Source: Kaistella yonginensis (lineage in GTDB: Bacteria; Bacteroidota; Bacteroidia; Flavobacteriales; Weeksellaceae). From it: a stretch of DNA of 64,000 nucleotides. The notes under the pieces were generated by a model. The model saw nothing but the letters and a program-made list of their open reading frames with translations. It was not told the DNA's origin and made no database searches. The stretch covers positions 1-64,000 of the forward strand of contig NZ_JAUFQB010000060.1 in NCBI RefSeq assembly GCF_030409525.1, written 5' to 3'. The translations under genes were made by a program, and so were the position numbers. Shown here in pieces: positions 8,311-17,780 of this stretch; within the stretch, counting starts at the first letter, position 1, and each line of letters opens with the position of its first letter.

Positions 8311-9597
8311 ATGGCATTAAACATCATTGACCTTATTAAGGGACAATTAGGTCCAGCGTTGATTTCTCAAGCTGCATCTCAATTAGGTGAAAGCGAATCA
8401 GGAGTTTCAAAAGCAATTAGTGGATTACTACCAGCAGTTGTTGGTGGCTTAGCTAATCATGCCAGCAATCCAAATGTTTTGGATGCAATTACTGGCGCAG
8501 CACCAAGCGGCATGCTCGGAAACTTAATAGGAGGCTCTTCTGATAATTCATTAATTACCACGATGTTAACCGCAGTTTTTGGCGATAAAATCGGCGGTAT
8601 TGTAAATGCAATCTCCACCTATGCTGGCGTAAGCAACTCATCTTCTACTTCATTATTGAATATGGTGACAGGTGCAACGGTAGGCTCGGTAGGAAAATAT
8701 GCGGCAGAAAATAATTTAGGAGCCTCAGGAATCTCCAATTTATTGGCCGACCAAAAAGATGTAGTTTCAACTTTACTCCCTGCTGGTCTATCTTTAGCAT
8801 CATTAGGAGTTGGGAACTTATTCGGTGGCGCTGAAGCTGAAAAAATAAAAGTTACTTCTTTTGATGAGCCAAAAGTTGAAAAAGTTGAAGTAAACAGAGG
8901 CGGAAATACGCATATGAACCCTAATGAAAATAACAATAATGAAGGTGGCTCAATCTGGAAATGGTTACTCCCTATTTTATTACTAGGTTTGGCTGGTTGG
9001 TTCTTATGGAATAATTATAATAAAGACTCCAAACAAGAAGTGGTAACCACAGAAACATCTGATATGGTGGTAGATTCTGCAGATATGATGGTGAATGATA
9101 GCGCCGCAGTGATGACCAATAATCAAGTAACCGATATCGACCTCAATGGTAAGATGATTAAAGGGTACGCGAACGGGATGGAAGCTTCAATGATTAATTT
9201 CTTGAAATCCGATGGCTATAAAAATGCTGCCGACGATGCTACTTTAAAAGATACTTGGTATAATTTTGATAATGTAAACTTTAAAATCGGTTCTGCAACA
9301 GAATTAGAGACTGGTTCAGAAGGACAAATTCAAAATCTAGGTGAAATTTTAAAAGCTTATCCAGACGCAAAAATTAAAGTTGGAGGTTATACTGATATCA
9401 CGGGTGATGCTAACAAAAATAAAGAATTGTCTCAAAAAAGAGCAGATTTTATTAAAGCTGAACTTGGTAAATTAGGCGTTGCTGCACAAGTTGTAGAAGC
9501 AAAAGGCTACGGAAGTGAATTTGCAAAAGTTCCTGCTGAAGCATCTAATGAAGAAAGAGCTGCAGACCGTAAAATGGCGGTACGATTCACAAAATAA
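8311..9597 (+). CDS. DUF937 and OmpA-like domain membrane protein
   Basis: A 428-residue protein in three parts. Residues 1-about 150 form a DUF937-like region rich in small residues (ISGLLPAVVGGLANHA). A single transmembrane helix lies at about 215-235 (WLLPILLLGLAGWFLWNN). The C-terminal part (about 310-428) is an OmpA-like peptidoglycan-binding domain with the pattern IKVGGYTDITGDANKNKELSQ and KRADFIKAEL. There is no signal peptide, so the topology should be cytoplasmic DUF937, one membrane crossing and a periplasmic OmpA domain. A link between a cytoplasmic assembly and the cell wall is inferred; no pathway can be assigned. Confidence 0.85.
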   Translation: MALNIIDLIKGQLGPALISQAASQLGESESGVSKAISGLLPAVVGGLANHASNPNVLDAITGAAPSGMLGNLIGGSSDNSLITTMLTAVFGDKIGGIVNAISTYAGVSNSSSTSLLNMVTGATVGSVGKYAAENNLGASGISNLLADQKDVVSTLLPAGLSLASLGVGNLFGGAEAEKIKVTSFDEPKVEKVEVNRGGNTHMNPNENNNNEGGSIWKWLLPILLLGLAGWFLWNNYNKDSKQEVVTTETSDMVVDSADMMVNDSAAVMTNNQVTDIDLNGKMIKGYANGMEASMINFLKSDGYKNAADDATLKDTWYNFDNVNFKIGSATELETGSEGQIQNLGEILKAYPDAKIKVGGYTDITGDANKNKELSQKRADFIKAELGKLGVAAQVVEAKGYGSEFAKVPAEASNEERAADRKMAVRFTK

Positions 9598-9619
9598 TTT
9601 TAAAAAATATATATATACC

Positions 9620-9647
9620 AAGAATCCCGAAATATTTCGGGATTCTT
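9620..9647 (+). terminator. Rho-independent terminator after the DUF937-OmpA gene
   Basis: A perfect 28-bp palindrome (AAGAATCCCGAAAT and its complement) is followed by a run of T, 20 bp after the stop codon. It is a strong hairpin. Confidence 0.88.
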
Positions 9648-9811
9648 TTTTGCTATAAATTGATAAATACTAAAAAATAACTTTGTAATGATTTATCACT
9701 TTAGATGTTTACAAAGACATTTCTCTAATTATTCTTCAAAATACTGCCGAAATGTCCTAAAGTCCCTTTTGGCAAAATCTTTGTGAAAGGTTCGGTATAA
9801 AATTTAAAATT

Positions 9812-10351
9812 ATGTCAGACAACAAAGATATTCTGGACGAAAACGTAAATCCACAAGAAGATTTCACGCAAAACACTGCCGAAGAAAATACTGAAAACGT
9901 GACAGCAATGCCGACTGCAGAAGACCTTTTGGCAGAAGAGAAAGACCGTTATATCAGACTTTTCGCAGAATTCGAAAACTACAAGAAAAGAACGACGAAA
10001 GAAAAAATGGAATTCTTTCAATATGCTAATCAAGACATGATGATTGCGATGTTGGATGTTTTGGATGATTTCGAGCGTGCCCTTAAAGAAATTGCAAAAA
10101 ATGGAAACGAAGCAGATTTAAAAGGTGTGGAACTCATTTATCAAAAATTAAAAAACAGATTGGCAGATAAAGGATTAAAAGCAATAGCAGTAAATGCTGG
10201 CGATGATTTCAATGTTGATTTTCATGAAGCGATTACCCAAATCCCAGCACCTTCTCAAGATTTAAAAGGTAAAATTGTAGATGTTATTGAAACAGGCTAT
10301 CAATTGGCTGATAAAGTGATCAGATTTACAAAAGTAGTTACCGGAAACTAA
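9812..10351 (+). CDS. grpE: Nucleotide exchange factor GrpE
   Basis: The 179-residue co-chaperone releases ADP from DnaK. An acidic N-terminal tail (1-about 35) precedes the long helix with DRYIRLFAEFENYKKRT, the standard GrpE dimer helix. The C-terminal beta-wing region carries GVELIYQKLKNRLADKGL and ends with the signature-like IVDVIETGYQLADKVIRFTK. dnaJ follows 175 bp downstream. The gap holds a dispersed repeat, so the pair is linked but not tightly coupled. dnaK is not in this window. Confidence 0.96.
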   Translation: MSDNKDILDENVNPQEDFTQNTAEENTENVTAMPTAEDLLAEEKDRYIRLFAEFENYKKRTTKEKMEFFQYANQDMMIAMLDVLDDFERALKEIAKNGNEADLKGVELIYQKLKNRLADKGLKAIAVNAGDDFNVDFHEAITQIPAPSQDLKGKIVDVIETGYQLADKVIRFTKVVTGN

Positions 10352-10383
10352 AATTTAAGCGGTGCAATGATGCAGCCCGGCTT

Positions 10384-10467
10384 GAATGGAGCTCATTTTT
10401 TTTTTGGTTTTGGCAAAGTGCTTTGGCAAAAAAAATAGCGGGAATGGAAGACGGATTAAGCTGCCCA
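10384..10467. repeat. Dispersed intergenic element, copy 2 (grpE-dnaJ gap)
   Basis: This is the second copy of the element at 103-172: GAATGGAGCTC, a T-run, a central stretch with a direct repeat of TTTGGCAAA, an A-run, then AGCGGGAATGGAAGACGG and GCTGCCC. The T and A runs could pair. It lies between two co-oriented chaperone genes and could act as a processing or attenuating hairpin between them; that is inference. Confidence 0.5.
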
Positions 10468-10526
10468 AATTAAATAAATTATAAAATATTTTCAGTGAAT
10501 GATCTGAATAAACTCATCTAAAAATT

Positions 10527-11639
10527 ATGTCTAAAAGAGATTACTACGAAATTCTGGAAGTATCTAAAAGCGCTACAGCAGAGGAAATAAAAAAAGCCTA
10601 CCGAAAAATGGCGATTAAATTTCACCCTGATAAAAACCCCGGCGATAAAGCTGCAGAAGAAAAATTTAAAGAAGCCGCGGAAGCGTACGAAGTATTGAGC
10701 GACGGGAACAAAAAAGCGCGTTATGATCAATATGGTCACGCTGGAATGAACGGTGGTGGCGGATTTGGTGGCGGCGGTTTCGGTGGTGGCATGAATATGG
10801 ACGATATTTTCTCGCAATTCGGCGATATTTTCGGTGGACATTTTGGCGGCGGAGGCGGTCAGCAAAGACAGCAGCTACGCGGCAGTAATTTACGCGTAAG
10901 AATCAAATTGAATTTGGAGGAAATGGTTAGCGGTACCCAGAAAACCATTAAAGTAAAGAAGATGAAGTTGGCAAAAGGTGCTACTTCTAAAACATGTTCA
11001 ACTTGTAATGGATCTGGAGTTCAGGTAAAAGTAATGAACACCATGTTTGGCCAGATGCAAACACAAACGCATTGTGGAACTTGCCAGGGAATTGGTAAAG
11101 TTGCTGATAAAATCCCAGCTGGCGCCAATTCACAAGGTTTAATAAAAGAAGACGAAGAAGTAACCATCAATATTCCAGCCGGAGCAAGAGAAGGAATTCA
11201 GTTGAATGTACGCGGAAAAGGTAACGATGCCCCATTCGGTGGAACGCCAGGTGATTTGTTAGTCGTTGTTGAAGAAGAAGTTGATGCCCATATCAAAAGA
11301 GAAGGTGATAATCTTCATCAAGAATTGTATGTTTCTTTTGCAGAAGCGGCGTTAGGAACACACAAAGAAATACCAACCGTAGGTGGAAAAGTTAAAATAA
11401 AAGTAGATGCAGGAACACAATCTGGCAAAATATTAAGACTTTCTAAGAAAGGTTTACCGAGCATCGACAGTTATGGAACGGGTGATATGTTCGTTCACAT
11501 CAATGTATGGACACCACAAAATTTATCCAAAGAGCAGAAAGAATTTTTTGAAAAACAGATGAGCAACGGTGATATGGTTGCGGAACCATCTGGCAAGGAA
11601 AAAACATTTTTCGAGAAAGTACGAGATTTATTCGATTAA
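10527..11639 (+). CDS. dnaJ: Chaperone DnaJ with a reduced zinc-finger domain
   Basis: The 370-residue Hsp40 stimulates DnaK. The J-domain is at 4-66 with the HPD tripeptide in KFHPDKNPG, followed by a Gly/Phe-rich linker (about 72-115), the zinc-finger region and two substrate-binding barrels. Only two CxxCxGxG repeats are present, CSTCNGSG and CGTCQGIG. The first and fourth repeats of E. coli DnaJ, which form zinc site I, are missing, leaving only site II. I recall similar reduction in other Flavobacteriia, so it is probably lineage-typical rather than damage. Confidence 0.95.
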   Translation: MSKRDYYEILEVSKSATAEEIKKAYRKMAIKFHPDKNPGDKAAEEKFKEAAEAYEVLSDGNKKARYDQYGHAGMNGGGGFGGGGFGGGMNMDDIFSQFGDIFGGHFGGGGGQQRQQLRGSNLRVRIKLNLEEMVSGTQKTIKVKKMKLAKGATSKTCSTCNGSGVQVKVMNTMFGQMQTQTHCGTCQGIGKVADKIPAGANSQGLIKEDEEVTINIPAGAREGIQLNVRGKGNDAPFGGTPGDLLVVVEEEVDAHIKREGDNLHQELYVSFAEAALGTHKEIPTVGGKVKIKVDAGTQSGKILRLSKKGLPSIDSYGTGDMFVHINVWTPQNLSKEQKEFFEKQMSNGDMVAEPSGKEKTFFEKVRDLFD

Positions 11640-11650
11640 AATTTTAAAAA

Positions 11651-11682
11651 AAAGAGACTCCTTTTCGGAATCTCTTTTTTTT
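11651..11682. terminator. Terminator between convergent dnaJ and peroxiredoxin genes
   Basis: AAAGAGACTCC pairs with GGAATCTCTTT (one mismatch) around TTTTC, followed by a T-run on the plus strand. The A-run on the other side lets it serve the minus-strand gene as well. Confidence 0.8.
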
Positions 11683-11702
11683 ATACTATGATTTTAAGGA
11701 GC

Positions 11703-12413
11703 TTATTTCTTTTTCAAGATTGTATCTAAGACCAGATCTTTATCTAGTTTTTTCGTACAGAAATACCATTCTTTACAATCCAGTTCCTGATCTTCCATTC
11801 GGTCTTTTGCTGTACCACAAGAACCTGCTGGTCCTATGATTACATCGTCGCCCGGTTGCCAATCTGCAGGTGTAGCAATCCCAAACTCATCCGCTGCTTG
11901 TAAAGCGATTATTACCCGATATAACTCGTCGAAATTGCGACCTAAGCTTAGTGGATAGTAAATGATCGCTCTAATAATACCTTTGGGATCAATAAAGAAA
12001 ACCGCTCTTACTGCTTTGGTTGTATCTTCGTTGGGTTGAATCATGCCATATTTTTTGGCAACATTCATAGAGATATCTTCGATAAGAGGAAAGGTAACCT
12101 CTACCTCTTTCATGCCTTTATACTCAATTTTTTCTTTGATAGAGCGCAACCAAGCAATGTGGCTGTACAAACCATCAATAGAAAGACCAACCAATTTACA
12201 ATTGGCCTCGGCAAACTGATCTTGCATCGTCGCGAAAGTCATAAATTCTGAGGTACAAACTGGGGTGAAGTCTGCTGGGTGACTAAAAAGAATTACCCAA
12301 TCTCCTTTATAATCTGCAGGAAAATTAATATCTCCTTGTGTAGTTACCGCTTTAAATTCTGGAGCAGCATCACCAATTCTCGGCATACTAAAAAACTCTT
12401 GATCTTGATTCAT
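11703..12413 (-). CDS. Peroxiredoxin, Prx6 clade with archaeal-type resolving cysteines
   Basis: A 236-residue thiol peroxidase reducing H2O2 and organic peroxides in the cytoplasm. The peroxidatic Cys is C53 in the motif PADFTPVCTSEF. The long C-terminal domain carries C213 and C219 in CKEWYFC, which matches the CxxWxxC arrangement of archaeal Prx6-type enzymes, so a disulfide relay with C53 is expected rather than a pure 1-Cys mechanism. It is monocistronic: terminator on the 3' side and its own -7 element at 12441-12448. No regulator is adjacent. Confidence 0.93.
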   Translation of the reverse strand: MNQDQEFFSMPRIGDAAPEFKAVTTQGDINFPADYKGDWVILFSHPADFTPVCTSEFMTFATMQDQFAEANCKLVGLSIDGLYSHIAWLRSIKEKIEYKGMKEVEVTFPLIEDISMNVAKKYGMIQPNEDTTKAVRAVFFIDPKGIIRAIIYYPLSLGRNFDELYRVIIALQAADEFGIATPADWQPGDDVIIGPAGSCGTAKDRMEDQELDCKEWYFCTKKLDKDLVLDTILKKK

Positions 12414-12440
12414 TTTTATTTTTTTTAATGATTAATAAAA

Positions 12441-12448
12441 CAAAAGTA
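12441..12448 (-). promoter_or_regulatory. -7 element of the peroxiredoxin gene
   Basis: On the minus strand this reads TACTTTTG, matching TAnnTTTG, 27 bases before the start codon. Confidence 0.5.
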
Positions 12449-12873
12449 GGAGAACGAGTACGCATCTAAAGTAATCAAAGTTACATTGGCAATAGATAAA
12501 GGATATGGCCGAGATAGACTAAATTATTTTTTCATAAAACTAATTCGTCATTTCTAAACCAATATGTTTAAATGAACCATTCTCTGAAAATATTCCGCTC
12601 ACCAAATTCTAATTATTTGGTTTTCGCCGCTGACCTACTATTTTAAGCTCTTATCATTCGTCAATTTGCGTCCTTCTTTAACCAGCTAGCAAACTGGATA
12701 TTTTCTCAGGTGAACAAGATAAATTTAAATCACTTAATTTCTATTTTAGAACCACTTCCCCCAGAATATTTGAATAGTATACAAAAAGGAAGTTTTATAC
12801 TTTACGAATGTATTTTCTGTTTCTGAAAATTAACAAAACGCCCGAAAGCATTCTAAATTTCCCTAAAAATCAC

Positions 12874-12881
12874 TACTTTTG
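12874..12881 (+). promoter_or_regulatory. -7 element of icd
   Basis: TACTTTTG matches TAnnTTTG and lies 35 bases before the icd ATG. Confidence 0.5.
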
Positions 12882-12904
12882 TGTTTCTTAAATTTTAAAA
12901 TTAA

Positions 12905-15136
<2,232 letters not shown>

Positions 15137-15173
15137 GAAGAGGTTTATCACCAAGTCTTTTTATTTGATCCAT

Positions 15174-15203
15174 AAAACTCTCCTCAATTTGGGGAGTGTT
15201 TTC
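15174..15203 (+). terminator. Terminator after icd
   Basis: AAAACTCTCC pairs imperfectly with GGGGAGTGTTTT over a short AT loop, followed by a weak T-run. Confidence 0.6.
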
Positions 15204-15242
15204 CTATTTAATATCAACATTTTACAATACAATTAATTTGAT

Positions 15243-15250
15243 TACTTTTG
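15243..15250 (+). promoter_or_regulatory. -7 element of the lipoprotein gene at 15272
   Basis: TACTTTTG matches TAnnTTTG. It ends 21 bases before the ATG at 15272 and overlaps the in-frame upstream codon at 15248, so it argues for the downstream start. Confidence 0.5.
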
Positions 15251-15271
15251 TTTAAACTAAAAACTTATATC

Positions 15272-15889
15272 ATGAAAAAATTAATGCTTGCGACTGCAGT
15301 TCTAATGCTTGTCGCGTGTTCCAAAGAAGAAAAAGTTAAAGAAGAAAAAACAGGTGGGCTTTCTGATCTAATTTCTACTGCAAAAAATTACAGTACGATT
15401 AACAATTCCCTTCAGGATGTGAACAAAAACATTGAAAACTTAAAAAATCTAATACCGCTCACCAATGAAGAATTAAAAGCGGTTTTACCTGAACAACTCT
15501 TGGGGTTAAAAAGAAAGGAACTTTCAGTTGGCGACAATGCAATGATGAATCTATCAACCGCTGAGGCCAAGTATGCAGATGAGGACAATAAACGCATTAA
15601 AGTGGAAATTGTTGATGGTGCGGGTGAAACTGGTAGTGCCATGGTTTCGATTATGGTGATGGGGCTGAACGTCAACAAAGAAAAAACCACCGAATCCGGT
15701 TTTGAAAAAAGCACTGAAATTAATGGCGTGAAATCTATTGTTTCAGAAAACAAATATGGGGACAACATCAAATCTAAAATTCAAACAGTTGTTAAAAACA
15801 GATATTTAGTAACCTTAGAAGGAGAAGGGTTTACATATGAAGAATTGAAAAACACTTTAGGAGAACTTAATAATTCTGCTTTAAAATAA
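15272..15889 (+). CDS. Hypothetical lipoprotein
   Basis: I start it at ATG 15272 (205 residues) because it gives a clean signal peptide ending in the lipobox LVACSKEEK and because the -7 element overlaps the upstream alternative at 15248. The mature protein is charged, with a short coiled-coil-like stretch (NNSLQDVNKNIENLKNL) and alternating beta sequence. I recognise no domain. It ends at an exceptionally long terminator shared with the convergent membrane-protein gene. Confidence 0.82.
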   Translation: MKKLMLATAVLMLVACSKEEKVKEEKTGGLSDLISTAKNYSTINNSLQDVNKNIENLKNLIPLTNEELKAVLPEQLLGLKRKELSVGDNAMMNLSTAEAKYADEDNKRIKVEIVDGAGETGSAMVSIMVMGLNVNKEKTTESGFEKSTEINGVKSIVSENKYGDNIKSKIQTVVKNRYLVTLEGEGFTYEELKNTLGELNNSALK

Positions 15890-15906
15890 TTGATTGTATT
15901 TATTTT

Positions 15907-15947
15907 AATATAATAGCTTCCAGAGATTGTCTGGAAGCTATTATATT
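15907..15947. terminator. Long bidirectional terminator
   Basis: An 18-bp perfect stem (15907-15924 with 15930-15947) around the 5-base loop GATTG lies between the convergent genes. The core AGCTTCCAGA/TCTGGAAGCT is extended by AT pairs on both sides, so it works in either direction. Confidence 0.88.
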
Positions 15948-15972
15948 AAAAAGATTTTGCTGATTTTTAGCT

Positions 15973-16566
15973 TTATTTCAACGCTTTCAATAGCTGAGAA
16001 ATTTGCGAAATATATTTCCCATAAAACCTTTTAAACCACCAATTTCCCAGTAAATATAGACTTAATAAAGTAAACACACAGACTCCTAAAAATGTAAAGA
16101 TAAATTCGGCACCACCAATATTTTTCAGATTTGGCATAAATTCAAATATTAATAACATTTCACAAACTACAAATGGGACAAAAGAAATATAAAAGGACAG
16201 GTAATACTGTTCATTCAATTTGAATTGAAAACCCAAATCTTTCAAATTATCTTTGGTATTTAAATCTACAGTTGTTAAGTTTTTATACAAATTAAAAAAC
16301 TTGAAAAAATAGAAGCTCGTAATGAGCATTTGTGCAGAAACCAAAGTTATTATATATACTTTAAACTTAAAAAAGTGCATGTCTTTGAGTATAAAAAATA
16401 AAATAATAAATAAAAAGAATACTGCGGTCGACCAAAACTCCATCCTCATATTTTTTCGTATTTTTTCCAGAGGTTGATGAATTTCCTTTTGTTTCTCCAA
16501 AGAAATCTCCGGCGTTTCAGATACATCTTCTTGAGTCCAAATATTTTTTAATTGATCCAGTTCCAT
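15973..16566 (-). CDS. Membrane protein downstream of ECF sigma factor (putative anti-sigma partner)
   Basis: A 197-residue protein that begins MELDQLKNIWTQED, a cytoplasmic N-terminal segment of about 40 residues, followed by four hydrophobic helices (about 45-62, 70-90, 125-147, 153-175). It starts 10 bp after the ECF sigma gene. In Bacteroidota, small ECF sigma genes are commonly followed by a membrane protein with this type of N-terminus; a role in holding or sensing for the sigma factor is inferred from that position only. No zinc-binding anti-sigma motif is visible. Confidence 0.7.
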   Translation of the reverse strand: MELDQLKNIWTQEDVSETPEISLEKQKEIHQPLEKIRKNMRMEFWSTAVFFLFIILFFILKDMHFFKFKVYIITLVSAQMLITSFYFFKFFNLYKNLTTVDLNTKDNLKDLGFQFKLNEQYYLSFYISFVPFVVCEMLLIFEFMPNLKNIGGAEFIFTFLGVCVFTLLSLYLLGNWWFKRFYGKYISQISQLLKALK

Positions 16567-16576
16567 AGTTTTGAAT

Positions 16577-17062
16577 TTAAATAAGTTGTTTTAGCTTTTC
16601 CTTAGCACGATTAAGTTTCACTCGGGCATTGACTTCTGTAATTCCCATATTTTCTGCGATTTCCCTTCCCGAGTAGTCTTGTAAATAATAAAAAATAAGC
16701 GCTTTATCAATTTCATTTAATTGTTGAATCGCCTTATACATTTTTGCCAGTTTTTTTTCCTGATCATCATCATAATCATCAGCAACAAGTTCAAAATTTT
16801 CAACTTCATCATTTTTAATGAAACTTCGTCTCTTTTCAGACTTTAAGAATACGATTGCCGTGTTCAGTGCCACGCGATAAAGCCAAGTAGAAAACGCGCT
16901 GTTTCCCTCAAAACTTGAATAGGCTTTCCAAACCTGAAAAGTAATTTCTTGGAATAAATCTTTTTGGTCGTCGAAGTTATCCATATACATTTTAGAAATT
17001 TTGAAAATCACGCCTTTGTGTTTTTCTATTTTTTCTAAAAATTCTTGTTCTAATGAAGACAT
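16577..17062 (-). CDS. ECF-type RNA polymerase sigma factor
   Basis: A 161-residue sigma-70 family protein. Region 2 has the pattern DQKDLFQEITFQVWKAYSSF and FSTWLYRVALNTAI (core binding and -10 melting). Region 4 is the C-terminal helix-turn-helix with YYLQDYSGREIAENMGITE and NARVKLNRAKEKLKQL. It is upstream of, and probably co-transcribed with, the four-TM protein. Its target promoters are unknown; I saw no obvious atypical promoter shared by nearby genes. Confidence 0.93.
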   Translation of the reverse strand: MSSLEQEFLEKIEKHKGVIFKISKMYMDNFDDQKDLFQEITFQVWKAYSSFEGNSAFSTWLYRVALNTAIVFLKSEKRRSFIKNDEVENFELVADDYDDDQEKKLAKMYKAIQQLNEIDKALIFYYLQDYSGREIAENMGITEVNARVKLNRAKEKLKQLI

Positions 17063-17225
17063 ATTCCGATAATCTAAATAGTTAGTAGCTATTTGAAAAA
17101 GATGTTACAAAAAATTTCAATTTTAACCAAAATCAATCTTTTTTATCATGCATCTGCCAAAAATTGATCAGTGTAAAAGAATCGGAGCATTTTTTGTATA
17201 TTTCTGACTTAATAAAATTTTAAAA

Positions 17226-17669
17226 ATGAAAACCTTTAATTATATTCTGATGTTATTCTTTTTAGGCAGTTGTTCTGCTGCACAAAATTATCAACTCATT
17301 GAGGCCACGCATAGCACAAACCTTGGCGGCGTAAAAGGCGCTCGGTCAGAAAAGTTTGAAATTACCGTAAAAGAAAATCCTAAATTACTAATAAAACATT
17401 TGTTGATCGGTAACGTAAAAGTAGCATTGATCCAAAAGCGAACCTCTGGATTGATTACGTTATCAGGCCTTTATTTTCCCGAACAACACGAAATGGTTAG
17501 TGAAGCGGGGCAAATGGTTATTCCAGCAATTAAAAACAACCTTGATTTTAATAAAATTTATTTAGTTTCCGAGGATATACAAAGTAAAAAAGAAATTTTG
17601 CAGAAAATTAATTTTTCGGAAAAGTCAAAAAACACGCCTCTATCGCCCACAGAGGATGTCCCACAATAA
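17226..17669 (+). CDS. Small hypothetical lipoprotein
   Basis: 147 residues. A signal peptide ends at the lipobox FLGSCSA (about 13-19). The remainder is beta-rich, with KFEITVKENPKLLIKHLLIG, and ends in a Ser/Pro-rich tail. No domain is recognised. It stands alone between the sigma gene (divergent) and the T9SS protein gene, with no clear terminator before the next gene. Confidence 0.75.
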   Translation: MKTFNYILMLFFLGSCSAAQNYQLIEATHSTNLGGVKGARSEKFEITVKENPKLLIKHLLIGNVKVALIQKRTSGLITLSGLYFPEQHEMVSEAGQMVIPAIKNNLDFNKIYLVSEDIQSKKEILQKINFSEKSKNTPLSPTEDVPQ

Positions 17670-17748
17670 TTCGGAATCCAAACTGTAAAATAATCGTAAA
17701 TAGTTCCCAGTATTTTTAAATATTTTTATTTTTTTAATAATATAATTT

Positions 17749-17756
17749 TATATTTG
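17749..17756 (+). promoter_or_regulatory. -7 element of the T9SS protein gene
   Basis: TATATTTG matches TAnnTTTG and lies 24 bases before the ATG at 17781. Confidence 0.5.
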
Positions 17757-17780
17757 TTAACAAATTAAATAAACCTAATT

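Noticed and set aside
10384-10467. Simple terminator between grpE and dnaJ
   Set aside because: The arms could terminate, but the flanking modules are shared with 103-172, so a dispersed element is the better description.
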